Source: Pseudomonadota bacterium
GTDB lineage: Bacteria; Pseudomonadota; Alphaproteobacteria; Rhizobiales; Xanthobacteraceae
DNA: 64,000 nucleotides
NCBI GenBank assembly: GCA_003576765.1
Contig: QEVP01000007.1
Coordinates: 1-64,000, forward strand
Direction of reading: 5' to 3'
Within the stretch, counting starts at the first letter, position 1. Every line of letters begins with the position of its first letter. The notes beneath the pieces are model-generated. The model did not search any database and was not told where the DNA came from. It saw nothing but the letters and a program-made list of their open reading frames with translations. Shown one piece after another: positions 1 to 7,635 of this stretch. Both the position numbers and the translations under genes were made by a program.

Positions 1-872
1 TCACCATCGCCAAGCTGCCGTTGGCCAAGGATCTCGACGACTTCCAGTTCGAGGGCACGCCGATCAATCAGACGCTCGTCAATGATCTCGCCGGCGGCGA
101 AGCGGTAGGTCGTGCCCTCCGCCGGCGTCGCTTCGAGATTGTAGAGGTTTCCGGTCTCTTCCTGAAACTCGCGAATGCGCGTGCGCACATGGTCGAGCAG
201 GCGCACCGCGAAGGCGTGGCCCCACGACGTAGTGATGTTCTCACAATCGGCGGTGAAGTTTCGGATCATCTCGTTAACGCCGTTGACGCCGAGCGTGGCG
301 AAATGGTTACGGAGTGTGCCGAGGTAACGCTTGCTGTAGGGAAACAGCCCGTCGTCCATGTAGCGCTGCACCACCTTGCGTTTGATCTCCAGGCTGTTGC
401 GGCCGATCGCAAGCAGCGCATCGAGGCGCTGGAACAGACCGGCTTCGTCACCGCGATGGAGATAGCCAAGCCGCGCGCAGTTGACCGTGACCACGCCGAT
501 TGAGCCGGTCTGCTCGGCGCTGCCGAACAGGCCGTTGCCGCGCTTCAGTAACTCGGTGAGGTCGAGTTGTAATCGGCAGCACATCGAGCGGATCATGTTC
601 GGCTTCAATTCGGAATTGATGAAGTTCTGGAAGTACGGCAGGCCGTATTTTGCCGTCATCTCGAACAGCCGGTCGGCGTTCTCGCTGTCCCACGGAAACT
701 CAGACGTGATGTTGTAGGTCGGAATCGGGAAGGTGAAGACGCGGCCCTTGGCGTCGCCCCTGGTCATTATCTCCATATAGGCACGGTTGATCATGTCCAT
801 TTCGGACTGCAGATCGCCGTAGGTGAAATCCATCTCCTCGCCGCCGATCACAGGCACCTGGTCGCGCAGGTC
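1..872 (-). pseudogene. nrdD: Anaerobic ribonucleoside-triphosphate reductase, 5'-truncated and open at the left edge
   Basis: An open minus-strand frame runs from about 872 to the window edge without a stop, about 290 codons. It reads as class III ribonucleotide reductase, the oxygen-sensitive glycyl-radical enzyme that makes dNTPs under anoxia. Visible family motifs include PVIGGEEMDFTYGDL, INRAYMEI, GRVFTFPIPTYNIT, IRSMCCRLQLDL and GLFGSAEQTGSIGVVTVN. Family-like sequence begins abruptly at DLRDQ near 872. Upstream, the same frame reads unrelated residues because the DNA there belongs to a pstS fragment in another frame. The N-terminal part (ATP cone and the start of the barrel) is therefore missing and no start codon is credible. 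The C-terminal half, including the glycyl-radical loop, lies outside the window. I read it as a truncated, probably inactive gene; an assembly chimera is the alternative. Confidence 0.8.
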
Positions 873-1042
873 TTGGCGAGGAAACTCGTGAAGGTGAAGG
901 TCGAGCCTGACCCGTCGTTGCGATGGAGCACCTCGATCGTGGCGTCGGGCAGCGGCAGGTCGAGGTTGAGTGCCTTGATCGCGGGGTCGGACCAGGTCGT
1001 GATCTTGCCGAGATAGATGTCGGCCAGCACCGGACCGGATAA
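872..1042 (-). pseudogene. pstS: Internal fragment of phosphate-binding protein PstS
   Basis: In a different minus-strand frame from nrdD, about 57 codons read LSGPVLADIYLGKITTWSDP and then HRNDGSGSTFTFTSFLAK. This is the internal segment of the periplasmic phosphate-binding protein of the Pst transporter, where DGSG contributes to the phosphate site. The similarity stops sharply at both ends: near 872 it passes into nrdD, and near 1042 it passes into DNA belonging to a small plus-strand element gene. The frame hits a stop at 848-850, inside nrdD sequence. There is no signal peptide, start or C-terminal domain. It is a gene relic left by recombination, not a functional protein. Confidence 0.75.
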
Positions 1043-1062
1043 CCGAGGACGAGACGGAGCGC

Positions 1063-1143
1063 ATGTACTTCGTGCTGTGCCACGTCTGCCAGTACAGCAG
1101 GAAGCTCAAGGAGTTCTACTACTCGGACGCGGAGGCCGCCTGA
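1063..1143 (+). other. Short open frame, probably the tail of a disrupted element gene
   Basis: This reads MYFVLCHVCQYSRKLKEFYY and then SDAEAA, ending in a TGA that overlaps the ATG of the next gene (TGATG). The CHVC pair could bind metal. Only 26 codons follow the first ATG. Upstream in the same frame the DNA is antisense to the pstS fragment, so the natural N-terminus was probably lost at the junction near 1042. It may also be a genuine micropeptide. No family is recognised. Confidence 0.35.
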
Positions 1144-1388
1144 TGTCCCGCGCTCTCACCCCTCGCGAACTATCTCTGCCGCGCTTTGCGGTGCGCCGTG
1201 AGGAGGCGGCCGCATCGGTTGGCGTGTCAGCGAGTAAGTTCGACGAGTGGGTGAGGGACGGTAAGATGCCGAAGGGCCATAAGATCGATGGTGTGGTACT
1301 GTGGGACGTGCAGGAGATCCGGGAGGCGTGGCTGCGGCTCCGCGACGGAGAGTTCACAGTGAACCCATTTGATCGGGTGGTCGCATGA
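1143..1388 (+). CDS. AlpA/excisionase-like helix-turn-helix protein
   Basis: This is an 81-residue protein. Residues 14-60 resemble a MerR/excisionase-type helix-turn-helix: FAVRREEAAASVGVSASKFD is followed by VRDGKMPKGHKIDGVVLWD and a helix EIREAWLRL. Small proteins of this kind sit directly upstream of integrases in integrative elements and act as excision directionality factors or regulators. The start is supported by GGAGG at 1131-1135, seven bases before the ATG. The stop overlaps the integrase start as ATGA, so the two are translationally coupled. The DNA-binding call is from pattern recognition; the excision role is inferred from context. Confidence 0.75.
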   Translation: MSRALTPRELSLPRFAVRREEAAASVGVSASKFDEWVRDGKMPKGHKIDGVVLWDVQEIREAWLRLRDGEFTVNPFDRVVA

Positions 1389-2527
1389 CAGAAAGCGGTC
1401 TCAAGTATTGTCTTTTCGATCCCGACCCGAACGGCAACCCGCGATATTATGTACGGCGGAACGGCAAAAAGATCAGGATCAGAGAACAGTTTAAGGCGCC
1501 AGACGGAACGATCACCCGGAAGTTCATGGATGCGTATTGGGCGGCGTTGGCGAAGCTGAATAGCGGCGTCGTCGAGGATGCTCCAAAGGCACCACGCGAG
1601 AAGACGTTCTATTGGCTCTGCGATCAGTACTATCGCTCGGGCGAATTTCGGCGCTTCGACAGGCTTACGCAAGCTGACAAGCGGAGCGTCCTCAACCGGT
1701 TCTGTGTGACGGCCGGCGATCTTCCCTACGCAGCCTTTCGCAAGGAGGATGTCGAGCGAAGCCGTGACAAAAGGAGCGACAAACCCGGCGCTGCCGACAA
1801 GTTGGTGAAGTATCTCCGGGCGCTGTTCAAATGGGCGATTGATAAGAAACACGCTACCCATAATCCCGCCGTGGGCGTTGCCAAGATCAACGAGGGGGAG
1901 GGCTGGCATACGTGGACGCCGGACGAGGTGGCGACCTACCGCAGGCACCACAGGGTCGGTACAAAAGCCCGGTTGGCTCTGGAGCTGATGATCAATGTCG
2001 GGGCGCGTGTATCGGATGCGTGCCGGATTGGTCGTCAGCATGAAAGCGACGGTTGGCTCAAATTCGTAGCGTGGAAAAACCGCAACAAGAAGTCACGCAA
2101 GACCATCGAATGCCCGATTACGGCTGAGTTGCGGGCCGCGATCGACGCGACTTCAACTGGTGATCTCACCTATCTGATCAATGATCTCGGGAAGGCATTC
2201 ACCATCAACGGACTTGGCAACAAGGTGCGCGACTGGTGCGATGAAGCCGGGCTGCCTCAATGTTCATCGCATGGCCTGCGAAAAGCAGCAGCGGTGATCA
2301 TGGCAGAGAATGGAGCGACCGCACCAGAGCTTTGCGCGATCTTCGGATGGTCGAAGTTGGAGACCGCAGAGATTTACATCCGCGAGGCGCAGAAACGGCG
2401 AATGGTCAGCAACGCTTTCGCCCGCCTTGACGAGTACAGAAACCGAAAAAGTGTCTCAGTGAACGGGCCAAAACCGATCGGTGAGACAAAAACGGGGAAA
2501 ACCAAAGGAAAATCAAATGGGAAATAA
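1385..2527 (+). CDS. Tyrosine recombinase / phage-type integrase
   Basis: This 380-residue site-specific recombinase is expected to integrate the element at the adjacent tRNA. The N-terminal part contains an arm/core-binding region (about 70-165). The catalytic domain shows R208 in GARVSD, H296 and R299 in SHGLRK, W322 in GWS (replacing the usual second histidine) and the probable nucleophile Y331 in AEIYIRE. All key residues appear present, so the enzyme could be active. The basic tail (TKTGKTKGKSNGK) is AT-richer than the host average. The gene begins inside the stop of the AlpA-like gene and ends 5 bases short of the tRNA CCA end. Confidence 0.9.
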   Translation: MTESGLKYCLFDPDPNGNPRYYVRRNGKKIRIREQFKAPDGTITRKFMDAYWAALAKLNSGVVEDAPKAPREKTFYWLCDQYYRSGEFRRFDRLTQADKRSVLNRFCVTAGDLPYAAFRKEDVERSRDKRSDKPGAADKLVKYLRALFKWAIDKKHATHNPAVGVAKINEGEGWHTWTPDEVATYRRHHRVGTKARLALELMINVGARVSDACRIGRQHESDGWLKFVAWKNRNKKSRKTIECPITAELRAAIDATSTGDLTYLINDLGKAFTINGLGNKVRDWCDEAGLPQCSSHGLRKAAAVIMAENGATAPELCAIFGWSKLETAEIYIREAQKRRMVSNAFARLDEYRNRKSVSVNGPKPIGETKTGKTKGKSNGK

Positions 2528-2532
2528 TCCGT

Positions 2533-2608
2533 TGGTGGGCCCGGCAGGACTCGAACCTGCAACCAGACCGTTATGAGCGGTCGGCTCTAACCATTGAGCT
2601 ACAGGCCC
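2533..2608 (-). tRNA. tRNA-Ile2 (anticodon CAT, read AUA after lysidine modification)
   Basis: The minus strand folds as a cloverleaf of 76 nt including an encoded CCA. The acceptor stem is GGGCCTG paired with CGGGCCC (one G-U pair), the anticodon loop is CTCATAA, and the T-arm contains GGTTCGAGTCC. The loop matches the AUA-decoding isoleucine tRNA (E. coli ileX-like) better than elongator or initiator Met tRNA. That class needs TilS to convert C34 to lysidine. The 3' end faces the integrase gene and is the presumed attachment site; the tRNA itself is intact. Confidence 0.88.
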
Positions 2609-2756
2609 TTTTGCGCGGCGGGTGCGCATCCCGTATGGGCGCTTTCCATACAATGGCGCTGGCCGGCGGGCAATCCGCCGCGCCGTCGCCCATGCTCCCG
2701 TGGAGTCCCAGCCCGGCGAGCGGCCAAAATGCGAGTAGCGCCGCGTGGCGCCGAGC

Positions 2757-3986
2757 TTACGCCAGCGCCAGCCGCGACCTCGCCCGCCACAACAGCCCGA
2801 GCGCGATGACGAGGTTCAGGAGATTCCAGCCGAGGCCGTTGACGAAGGCCGCGGTATAGGAGCCGGTGGCATCGAAGATTACGCCGGACAGCCAGCCGCC
2901 GAGCGACATCCCCACCACGGTGGCGGACACCACGATGCCGACCCGCGTCGCCGCCTCGCGCGCCGGCATGGATTCGCGAACGATGATGGCGTAGCTCGGC
3001 ACGATGCCGCCCTGGAACAGGCCGAACAGCGCCGAGATGATGTAGAGCGAGGTCAGGCCGTCGAACATCAGGAACAGGGCAAGCGCCACGCCTTGCGCCA
3101 GCGAGCTCACCAGCAGCGTGCGCAGGCCCCCGATCTTGTCGGCGAGATAGCCCGAGCCGATCCGGCTGACGATGCCGAAGCCGAGCATCAGCGACAGCAT
3201 TTCGGCGCCCCGCGCCGCGCCGTAGCCGAGGTCGCCGCAGTAGGCGACGATATGCACCTGCGGCATCGCCATCGCCACGCAACAGGCGACGCCGGCGATG
3301 CACAATAGCACCGTCAGCGTGTTGGCGCTCATCGGCAGTTGCACCCTGAGCGGCGCGGCATCGTTGCGGACCTGGCGTGCCGTGCCGTTCATGCGCGCGC
3401 GCAGCACCATCAGCACGACGAGCATTGCGATGCCGGACGATACCCCGATCGCGATATGCGCCGATGGCCAGCCGATGCCGGCGATCGCCGCATGAACCAC
3501 CGGCGGCCACAGGGCGCCGCCGAGGTAGTTGCCGCTGGCGGCGACGGTGACGGCAATGCCGCGCCGGCGCTCGAACCAGTGCGAGGCTTCGGCCATCAGC
3601 GGGCCGAACGTCGCCGATGCGCCGGTCCCGATCAGGAAATGCGCGGCCACGAACGACCACAGCGTCGGCGATAGCCCGGCCCAGATATAGCCGAACGTGG
3701 TGCCGATACAGCTGCTGCCGAGTGCGACGACGAGACCATAGCGGTCGCAGAGCCGCCCGGTGATCACGCCGCCGATGCCGAAGCCGAGCATCACCGCGGT
3801 GAACGCCAGCGACGCCGCCGCCCGCGTCGTGGCAAAATCGCTCTGCACCGCCGGCAGCGCCACCACCACCGACCACATGCCGACGCTGCCGATGGCGCCG
3901 ATCAGCACGGCGAGGCCGAGCCGCACCCACGCCTGAGGCGAATCGGGGACGAACGGGGCGGGGGCAGGGTGGAGTGTGGTGGTCAC
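2757..3986 (-). CDS. Major facilitator superfamily transporter
   Basis: This membrane carrier of about 409 residues has twelve predicted hydrophobic segments. The signature loop between TM2 and TM3 reads GRLCDRYGLVV, and the equivalent loop in the second half reads SGYLADKIGGLR. Overall it resembles the monocarboxylate/oxalate-type MFS group, but the substrate cannot be told from sequence. I chose the GTG at 3986, which has GAAGG about ten bases upstream; a TTG at 4022 would add 12 residues. It stands alone between the tRNA and flhA and is transcribed away from flhA. Confidence 0.85.
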   Translation of the reverse strand: MTTTLHPAPAPFVPDSPQAWVRLGLAVLIGAIGSVGMWSVVVALPAVQSDFATTRAAASLAFTAVMLGFGIGGVITGRLCDRYGLVVALGSSCIGTTFGYIWAGLSPTLWSFVAAHFLIGTGASATFGPLMAEASHWFERRRGIAVTVAASGNYLGGALWPPVVHAAIAGIGWPSAHIAIGVSSGIAMLVVLMVLRARMNGTARQVRNDAAPLRVQLPMSANTLTVLLCIAGVACCVAMAMPQVHIVAYCGDLGYGAARGAEMLSLMLGFGIVSRIGSGYLADKIGGLRTLLVSSLAQGVALALFLMFDGLTSLYIISALFGLFQGGIVPSYAIIVRESMPAREAATRVGIVVSATVVGMSLGGWLSGVIFDATGSYTAAFVNGLGWNLLNLVIALGLLWRARSRLALA

Positions 3987-4097
3987 GGGCCGCACCTTCG
4001 GCGGGCGGTGGCGCCGGGTCAAGCTATTCCATGGATGGCCGCCATGCAGGAATATCGTTCTCCGTGGCGGGCGGAGCCGGCCTCGCCACGCCCGTCC

Positions 4098-4114
4098 TTA
4101 ACGATTTGCTAACC
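4098..4114 (+). promoter_or_regulatory. Candidate CtrA box upstream of flhA
   Basis: The sequence TTAACGATTTGCTAACC matches the CtrA consensus TTAA-N7-TTAA with one mismatch (CTAA in the second half). It lies in the gap between the divergent transporter and flhA, about 165 bases before the chosen flhA start. Control of flagellar export genes by CtrA is established in alphaproteobacteria; use of this site is inferred. Confidence 0.5.
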
Positions 4115-4277
4115 ATACACCGGGCAAATTTTGCCGGGTGAGGTCGTCGTCACGCTCGTGAGCGCGGGGAGTCCCGTGGACGCCAGTGCGGTGAATCACA
4201 TCCCGGTGGGTGGCCCCTCGGCTGCCGCGCCGGCCATCGGCAAACGGGACCGGCGTTCGCGGGGAGAGTCGGCACGC

Positions 4278-6419
4278 ATGACGGATACGACGGCGAGCCC
4301 GGGTTCGGGGGCGGCACCGGCCGGCGGCAGCCTGTCCGGTGGGTTGCCGAGCCTTGCCGAGATCGGGGCGCTATTGCGGCGCGGCGACATCGCGCTCGCG
4401 GTCGGCGTCCTCGTCATCCTGGTGGTGCTGATCCTGCCGCTGCCACCGCTGGCGCTCGATATCTTCTTCGCGATCTCCATCACGCTGTCGATTCTGATCC
4501 TGATGACGGCGCTGTTCATCCAGGCACCGCTGGAATTCTCCGCCTTTCCGACCGTACTGTTGATCGCCACGATGTTGCGGCTGGCGCTCAACCTCGCCTC
4601 GACCCGCCTCATCCTGTCGCACGGCCACGAGGGCACCAGCGCCGCCGGCCACGTCATCGAGGCGTTCGGCAACTTCGTAATGAGCGGCAACTTCGTGATC
4701 GGGATCATCGTGTTCACGATCCTGGTCATCGTCAATTTCGTGGTCATCACCAAGGGCTCAGGCCGCATCGCCGAGGTCGCCGCGCGCTTCCACCTCGATT
4801 CGATGCCGGGCAAGCAGATGGCGATCGATGCCGACCTGTCCGCCGGCCTGATCGACGAGAAGAGCGCCCGCGAGCGCCGCAAGGAGCTGGAGGACGAAAG
4901 CGGCTTCTTCGGCGCCATGGACGGCGCCTCGAAATTCGTGCGCGGCGATGCGGTCGCCGGCCTGCTGGTGGTGTTCATCAACGTGATCGGCGGCATGATC
5001 ATCGGCATGGCGCAGCAGGGCCTGAGCTTTGCCGACGCCGCGCACACCTACACGCTGCTGACCGTCGGCGACGGCCTCGTCACCCAGGTGCCGGCCCTGA
5101 TCGTCTCGACCGCCGCCGGCCTTCTGGTGTCCAAGGCCGGCGTTTCGGGCGCCGCCGACAAGGCGCTGATGAAGCAACTGTCCGGCTATCCGCAGGCGCT
5201 CGGCATGTCGGCCGCGGTGATGCTGGTGCTGGCGCTGATTCCGGGCATCCCGATGCTGCCGTTCCTCGCGCTTGGTGGCGGCGCGGGCGCCCTGGCCTGG
5301 GCTGCCCGCAAGCGCAATCTCGGCGCGGCGGAGACGGCGGCGCGGGCCGCGCCGGCCGACGCGTCGCCGCAGCCGACGGCCGAGGAGCCGATTGCCGCCG
5401 CGCTCAAGATCGACGACCTCAAGATCGAACTGGGCTATGCGCTGCTGCCGCTGGTCAATGCGCCCGACGGCACCGACCGCCTGACCGAGCAGATCAAGGC
5501 GCTGCGCCGGTCGCTGGCGATCGAGATGGGTTTTGTCATGCCGGCGGTGCGCATCCTCGACAACGTGCAACTGGAGGCCAACAGCTACGTCATCAAGATC
5601 AAGGAGGTCGATGCCGGCTCGGGCCGCATCTGGCCGAACCAGTACATGGTGATGGACCCGGCCGGCAGTCGCATCTCACTGCCCGGCGTCCACACCACCG
5701 AGCCGACGTTCGGGCTGCCCGCGACCTGGATCGACGCCGGGCTGAAGGAGGAAGCCTCGCTCAAGGGCTACACCGTGGTCGATGCCGCGACCGTGCTTTC
5801 CACCCACCTGACCGAACTGCTCAAGGTCAACATGGCCGAGCTTCTGTCCTATGGCGAGGTGCAGAAGCTCCTGAAGGAATTGCCGAAGGAGCAGGGCGAA
5901 CTGGTCAAGGACATCGTGCCGGCGCAGATCACCGTGTCGGGCATCCAGCGGGTGCTGCAACTGTTGTTGGCCGAGCGGGTGTCGATCCGCGACCTTGCGA
6001 CCATTCTCGAAGGAATCGCCGAGGCGCTGGCGTTCTCGCGCAGTCCGTCGACGCTGGTCGAGCATGTCCGCGCCCGGCTCGCCCGCCAGATCTGCGCGCA
6101 AAACACCACCGCGAACGGCTACCTGCCCTTGATCGCGCTGTCGGCGCAGTGGGAACAGGCGTTCGCCGAATCGATTATCGGTCAGGGCGAGGATCGCAGC
6201 CTCGCCATGGCGCCGACGAAGCTGTCGGAGTTCATGACGGCCGTGCGCGACCGTTTCGAGCAGGCGGCCGAGGCCGGCGAGGCGCCGGTGCTGGTCACTT
6301 CCGTTGCGGTGCGGCCATTCGTGCGCTCGCTGACTGAGCGTTTTCGGCCACAGACAAGCGTTTTGTCGCAGGCGGAAATTCATCCGCGCGCCCGGCTGAA
6401 AACCGTCGGAAGTATTTGA
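4278..6419 (+). CDS. flhA: Flagellar type III export gate protein FlhA
   Basis: This is the inner-membrane export gate that passes flagellar rod, hook and filament subunits and binds chaperone-substrate complexes. The N-terminal half holds about eight membrane segments and family motifs such as FPTVLLIATMLRLALNLAST and the cytoplasmic FHIPEP-type loop (here FHLDSMPGKQMAIDAD). The C-terminal half is the soluble substrate-docking domain. The ATG at 4278 gives 713 residues, close to family size, and has GGGGAGAG nine bases upstream. A TTG at 4131 would add 49 unlikely residues. The gene is single here, with fliI and fliJ 1 kb further on in the opposite orientation. Confidence 0.95.
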   Translation: MTDTTASPGSGAAPAGGSLSGGLPSLAEIGALLRRGDIALAVGVLVILVVLILPLPPLALDIFFAISITLSILILMTALFIQAPLEFSAFPTVLLIATMLRLALNLASTRLILSHGHEGTSAAGHVIEAFGNFVMSGNFVIGIIVFTILVIVNFVVITKGSGRIAEVAARFHLDSMPGKQMAIDADLSAGLIDEKSARERRKELEDESGFFGAMDGASKFVRGDAVAGLLVVFINVIGGMIIGMAQQGLSFADAAHTYTLLTVGDGLVTQVPALIVSTAAGLLVSKAGVSGAADKALMKQLSGYPQALGMSAAVMLVLALIPGIPMLPFLALGGGAGALAWAARKRNLGAAETAARAAPADASPQPTAEEPIAAALKIDDLKIELGYALLPLVNAPDGTDRLTEQIKALRRSLAIEMGFVMPAVRILDNVQLEANSYVIKIKEVDAGSGRIWPNQYMVMDPAGSRISLPGVHTTEPTFGLPATWIDAGLKEEASLKGYTVVDAATVLSTHLTELLKVNMAELLSYGEVQKLLKELPKEQGELVKDIVPAQITVSGIQRVLQLLLAERVSIRDLATILEGIAEALAFSRSPSTLVEHVRARLARQICAQNTTANGYLPLIALSAQWEQAFAESIIGQGEDRSLAMAPTKLSEFMTAVRDRFEQAAEAGEAPVLVTSVAVRPFVRSLTERFRPQTSVLSQAEIHPRARLKTVGSI

Positions 6420-6528
6420 TGGCTGATAAGCTACTGTAATTAATTGATTTCATAGCTTTGACGGGTGCCGCCCAACGCCCCCAATCGCGGCCTATCACAG
6501 ATCATCACTGCTTTGTGATGTCCCCTTC

Positions 6529-6554
6529 GGAACGCAAACCCGGTTTCCTACGTT
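6529..6554 (+). promoter_or_regulatory. EcfG-type general stress promoter
   Basis: GGAAC at 6529-6533 is followed by 17 bases and CGTT at 6551-6554. This fits exactly the GGAAC-N16/17-CGTT pattern described for the EcfG extracytoplasmic sigma factor of alphaproteobacteria. It lies about 110 bases upstream of the small membrane protein gene and points at it. Confidence 0.6.
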
Positions 6555-6662
6555 TTCGTGGCGAGTGACGTTGAACCCGCCGCCAAACGCGGACGACCGA
6601 TAGCGCAGGAAGGCAAAACTGCCGGTTGGATGGAGCAATCAGATCCAACGACGGAGGCCAAG

Positions 6663-6872
6663 ATGAACCATTCGATTTACAGCGCGGATCGCATGACCCA
6701 CCTGAAGATCGTGGTGGTGGCGCTGGTCACCGCGGTGACGATTGCGGGCGTCAGCGTCACGACCCGGATCACGTCGGGCGATAGCTATGAGACGGCGCGC
6801 GTTACCACGCCGGTGGTCAAGGCCACCAAGGACGTTCTGGTGACCCGCAGCGACAACACCATGGTGCGCTAA
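6663..6872 (+). CDS. Small single-span membrane protein, probable stress-regulon member
   Basis: This is a 69-residue protein of unknown function. Residues about 16-33 form one hydrophobic segment (VVVALVTAVTIAGVSVTT), preceded by a short basic stretch and followed by a polar tail containing TRITSGDS and VLVTRSDN. It could be a membrane-anchored peptide or have a long signal sequence. The ATG at 6663 has GGAGG eight bases upstream; an earlier in-frame start at 6558 is unsupported. A near-perfect EcfG promoter upstream suggests induction in the general stress response. I recall similar short hypothetical proteins in Bradyrhizobium relatives, but no function. Confidence 0.7.
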   Translation: MNHSIYSADRMTHLKIVVVALVTAVTIAGVSVTTRITSGDSYETARVTTPVVKATKDVLVTRSDNTMVR

Positions 6873-6992
6873 CAACAGAGGAATTTGAGAGATTCACGCG
6901 GTCGCTTGACCCCCAGCCCCCCAAAGTCGCCGCGTGGATAATTGGAAGACCACCCCAAAGGCAATCAACGACCCCAAAGTTGACTTGTAAGA

Positions 6993-7022
6993 AAGCGCCC
7001 GCTCCCCACGGGCGCTTTTTTC
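6993..7022 (+). terminator. Rho-independent terminator
   Basis: AAGCGCCCG (6993-7001) pairs with CGGGCGCTT (7009-7017) around a 7-base loop, followed by a run of T to 7021. It would end plus-strand transcription from the small membrane protein gene. Confidence 0.8.
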
Positions 7023-7044
7023 TTGTCGTGGTGCGGCCGGCAGC

Positions 7045-7070
7045 AAAAAAGACCCGGCCGATTGGCCGGG
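7045..7070 (-). terminator. Rho-independent terminator for fliI-fliJ
   Basis: On the minus strand CCCGGCC pairs with GGCCGGG around a 4-base loop (7053-7070), followed by a U tract from the A run at 7045-7050. It lies just after fliJ and back to back with the plus-strand terminator. Confidence 0.8.
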
Positions 7071-7110
7071 CCTTCTTGCGAAAGAATAACAAATCGTCGG
7101 CGGTCCGCTG

Positions 7111-7530
7111 TCAGGCGACGGCGCCGATCCGCGAGCGCATCAGGCCGATGCTGTCGAGGTCGGCCTGTTCGCGGGCGTCTTCTTCGGCGCGTCCGCGTGC
7201 CTGGTCGCGCTCGTCGAGCAGTTCGACTTTCTTGAGTTCCTCGAAGGCGTCGGCCAGTTGGGCGCGAGCCTCGTCGAGCTGCGTCTCGAGCTCGGCCGCC
7301 GAGTGCAGCAGGTTCTCGCGGCGCGTGATCGCCGCCTTGGCGTAGGTGGGGTAGGCGAAATGCGTCGGGTCGTCGATGCCGGCGCGCTCCTGCTCGATCG
7401 CGATCTCGCGCTCCAGCTCAGCCGACATGCGCCGGAAATCGGCGATCATGGCCTCGATCTGCGTGACCCGCCGGCGCATCTCGTCCACCTGAAACTTTTT
7501 CAGGCGGATCAGGGTGTCTCGTGACTTCAT
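7111..7530 (-). CDS. fliJ: Flagellar export chaperone FliJ
   Basis: This 139-residue, highly charged and almost wholly helical protein is predicted to form a long antiparallel coiled coil, the family's fold. FliJ is the stalk-like subunit that inserts into the FliI hexamer and links the ATPase to FlhA. Heptad-like leucines run from LIRLKKFQVDEM through FEELKKVELLDERDQ. It follows fliI by 105 bases on the same strand and ends just before a strong terminator, so the two form a short operon. Sequence conservation in this family is low, so the assignment rests on size, predicted structure and position. Confidence 0.88.
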   Translation of the reverse strand: MKSRDTLIRLKKFQVDEMRRRVTQIEAMIADFRRMSAELEREIAIEQERAGIDDPTHFAYPTYAKAAITRRENLLHSAAELETQLDEARAQLADAFEELKKVELLDERDQARGRAEEDAREQADLDSIGLMRSRIGAVA

Positions 7531-7635
7531 CGACTCCTACTCCCCAGAAGTCCCGATCCGGACCGGGACCGTGCCGGCGCCTCTGGCCCCGCCGGCATCA
7601 GAACATGAACACGGGGCGATCATGGCGCGACAAAG

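Larger units (their letters stand above)
1043..2535 (+). mobile_element. Remnant of a tRNA-targeted integrative element (regulator plus integrase)
   Basis: An AlpA-like DNA-binding gene and a tyrosine integrase are packed with ATGA overlaps and run toward the 3' end of a tRNA-Ile2 gene. This is the usual arrangement of an element integrated at a tRNA 3' end. The DNA is visibly less GC-rich than the flanking genes. The left border is not certain; I place it where pstS similarity ends. No copy of the tRNA 3' end is visible between 1 and 1043, so the far attachment site is either outside the window or lost. Confidence 0.5.

Noticed and set aside
1-1043. A second attachment site copied from the tRNA-Ile2 3' end
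   Set aside because: I looked for the GGTTCGAGTCCTGC segment and its complement left of the integrase and did not find it.
1106-2041. 311-codon minus-strand open frame opposite the integrase gene
   Set aside because: The plus-strand frame carries recombinase catalytic motifs and good ribosome sites; the minus frame matches nothing.
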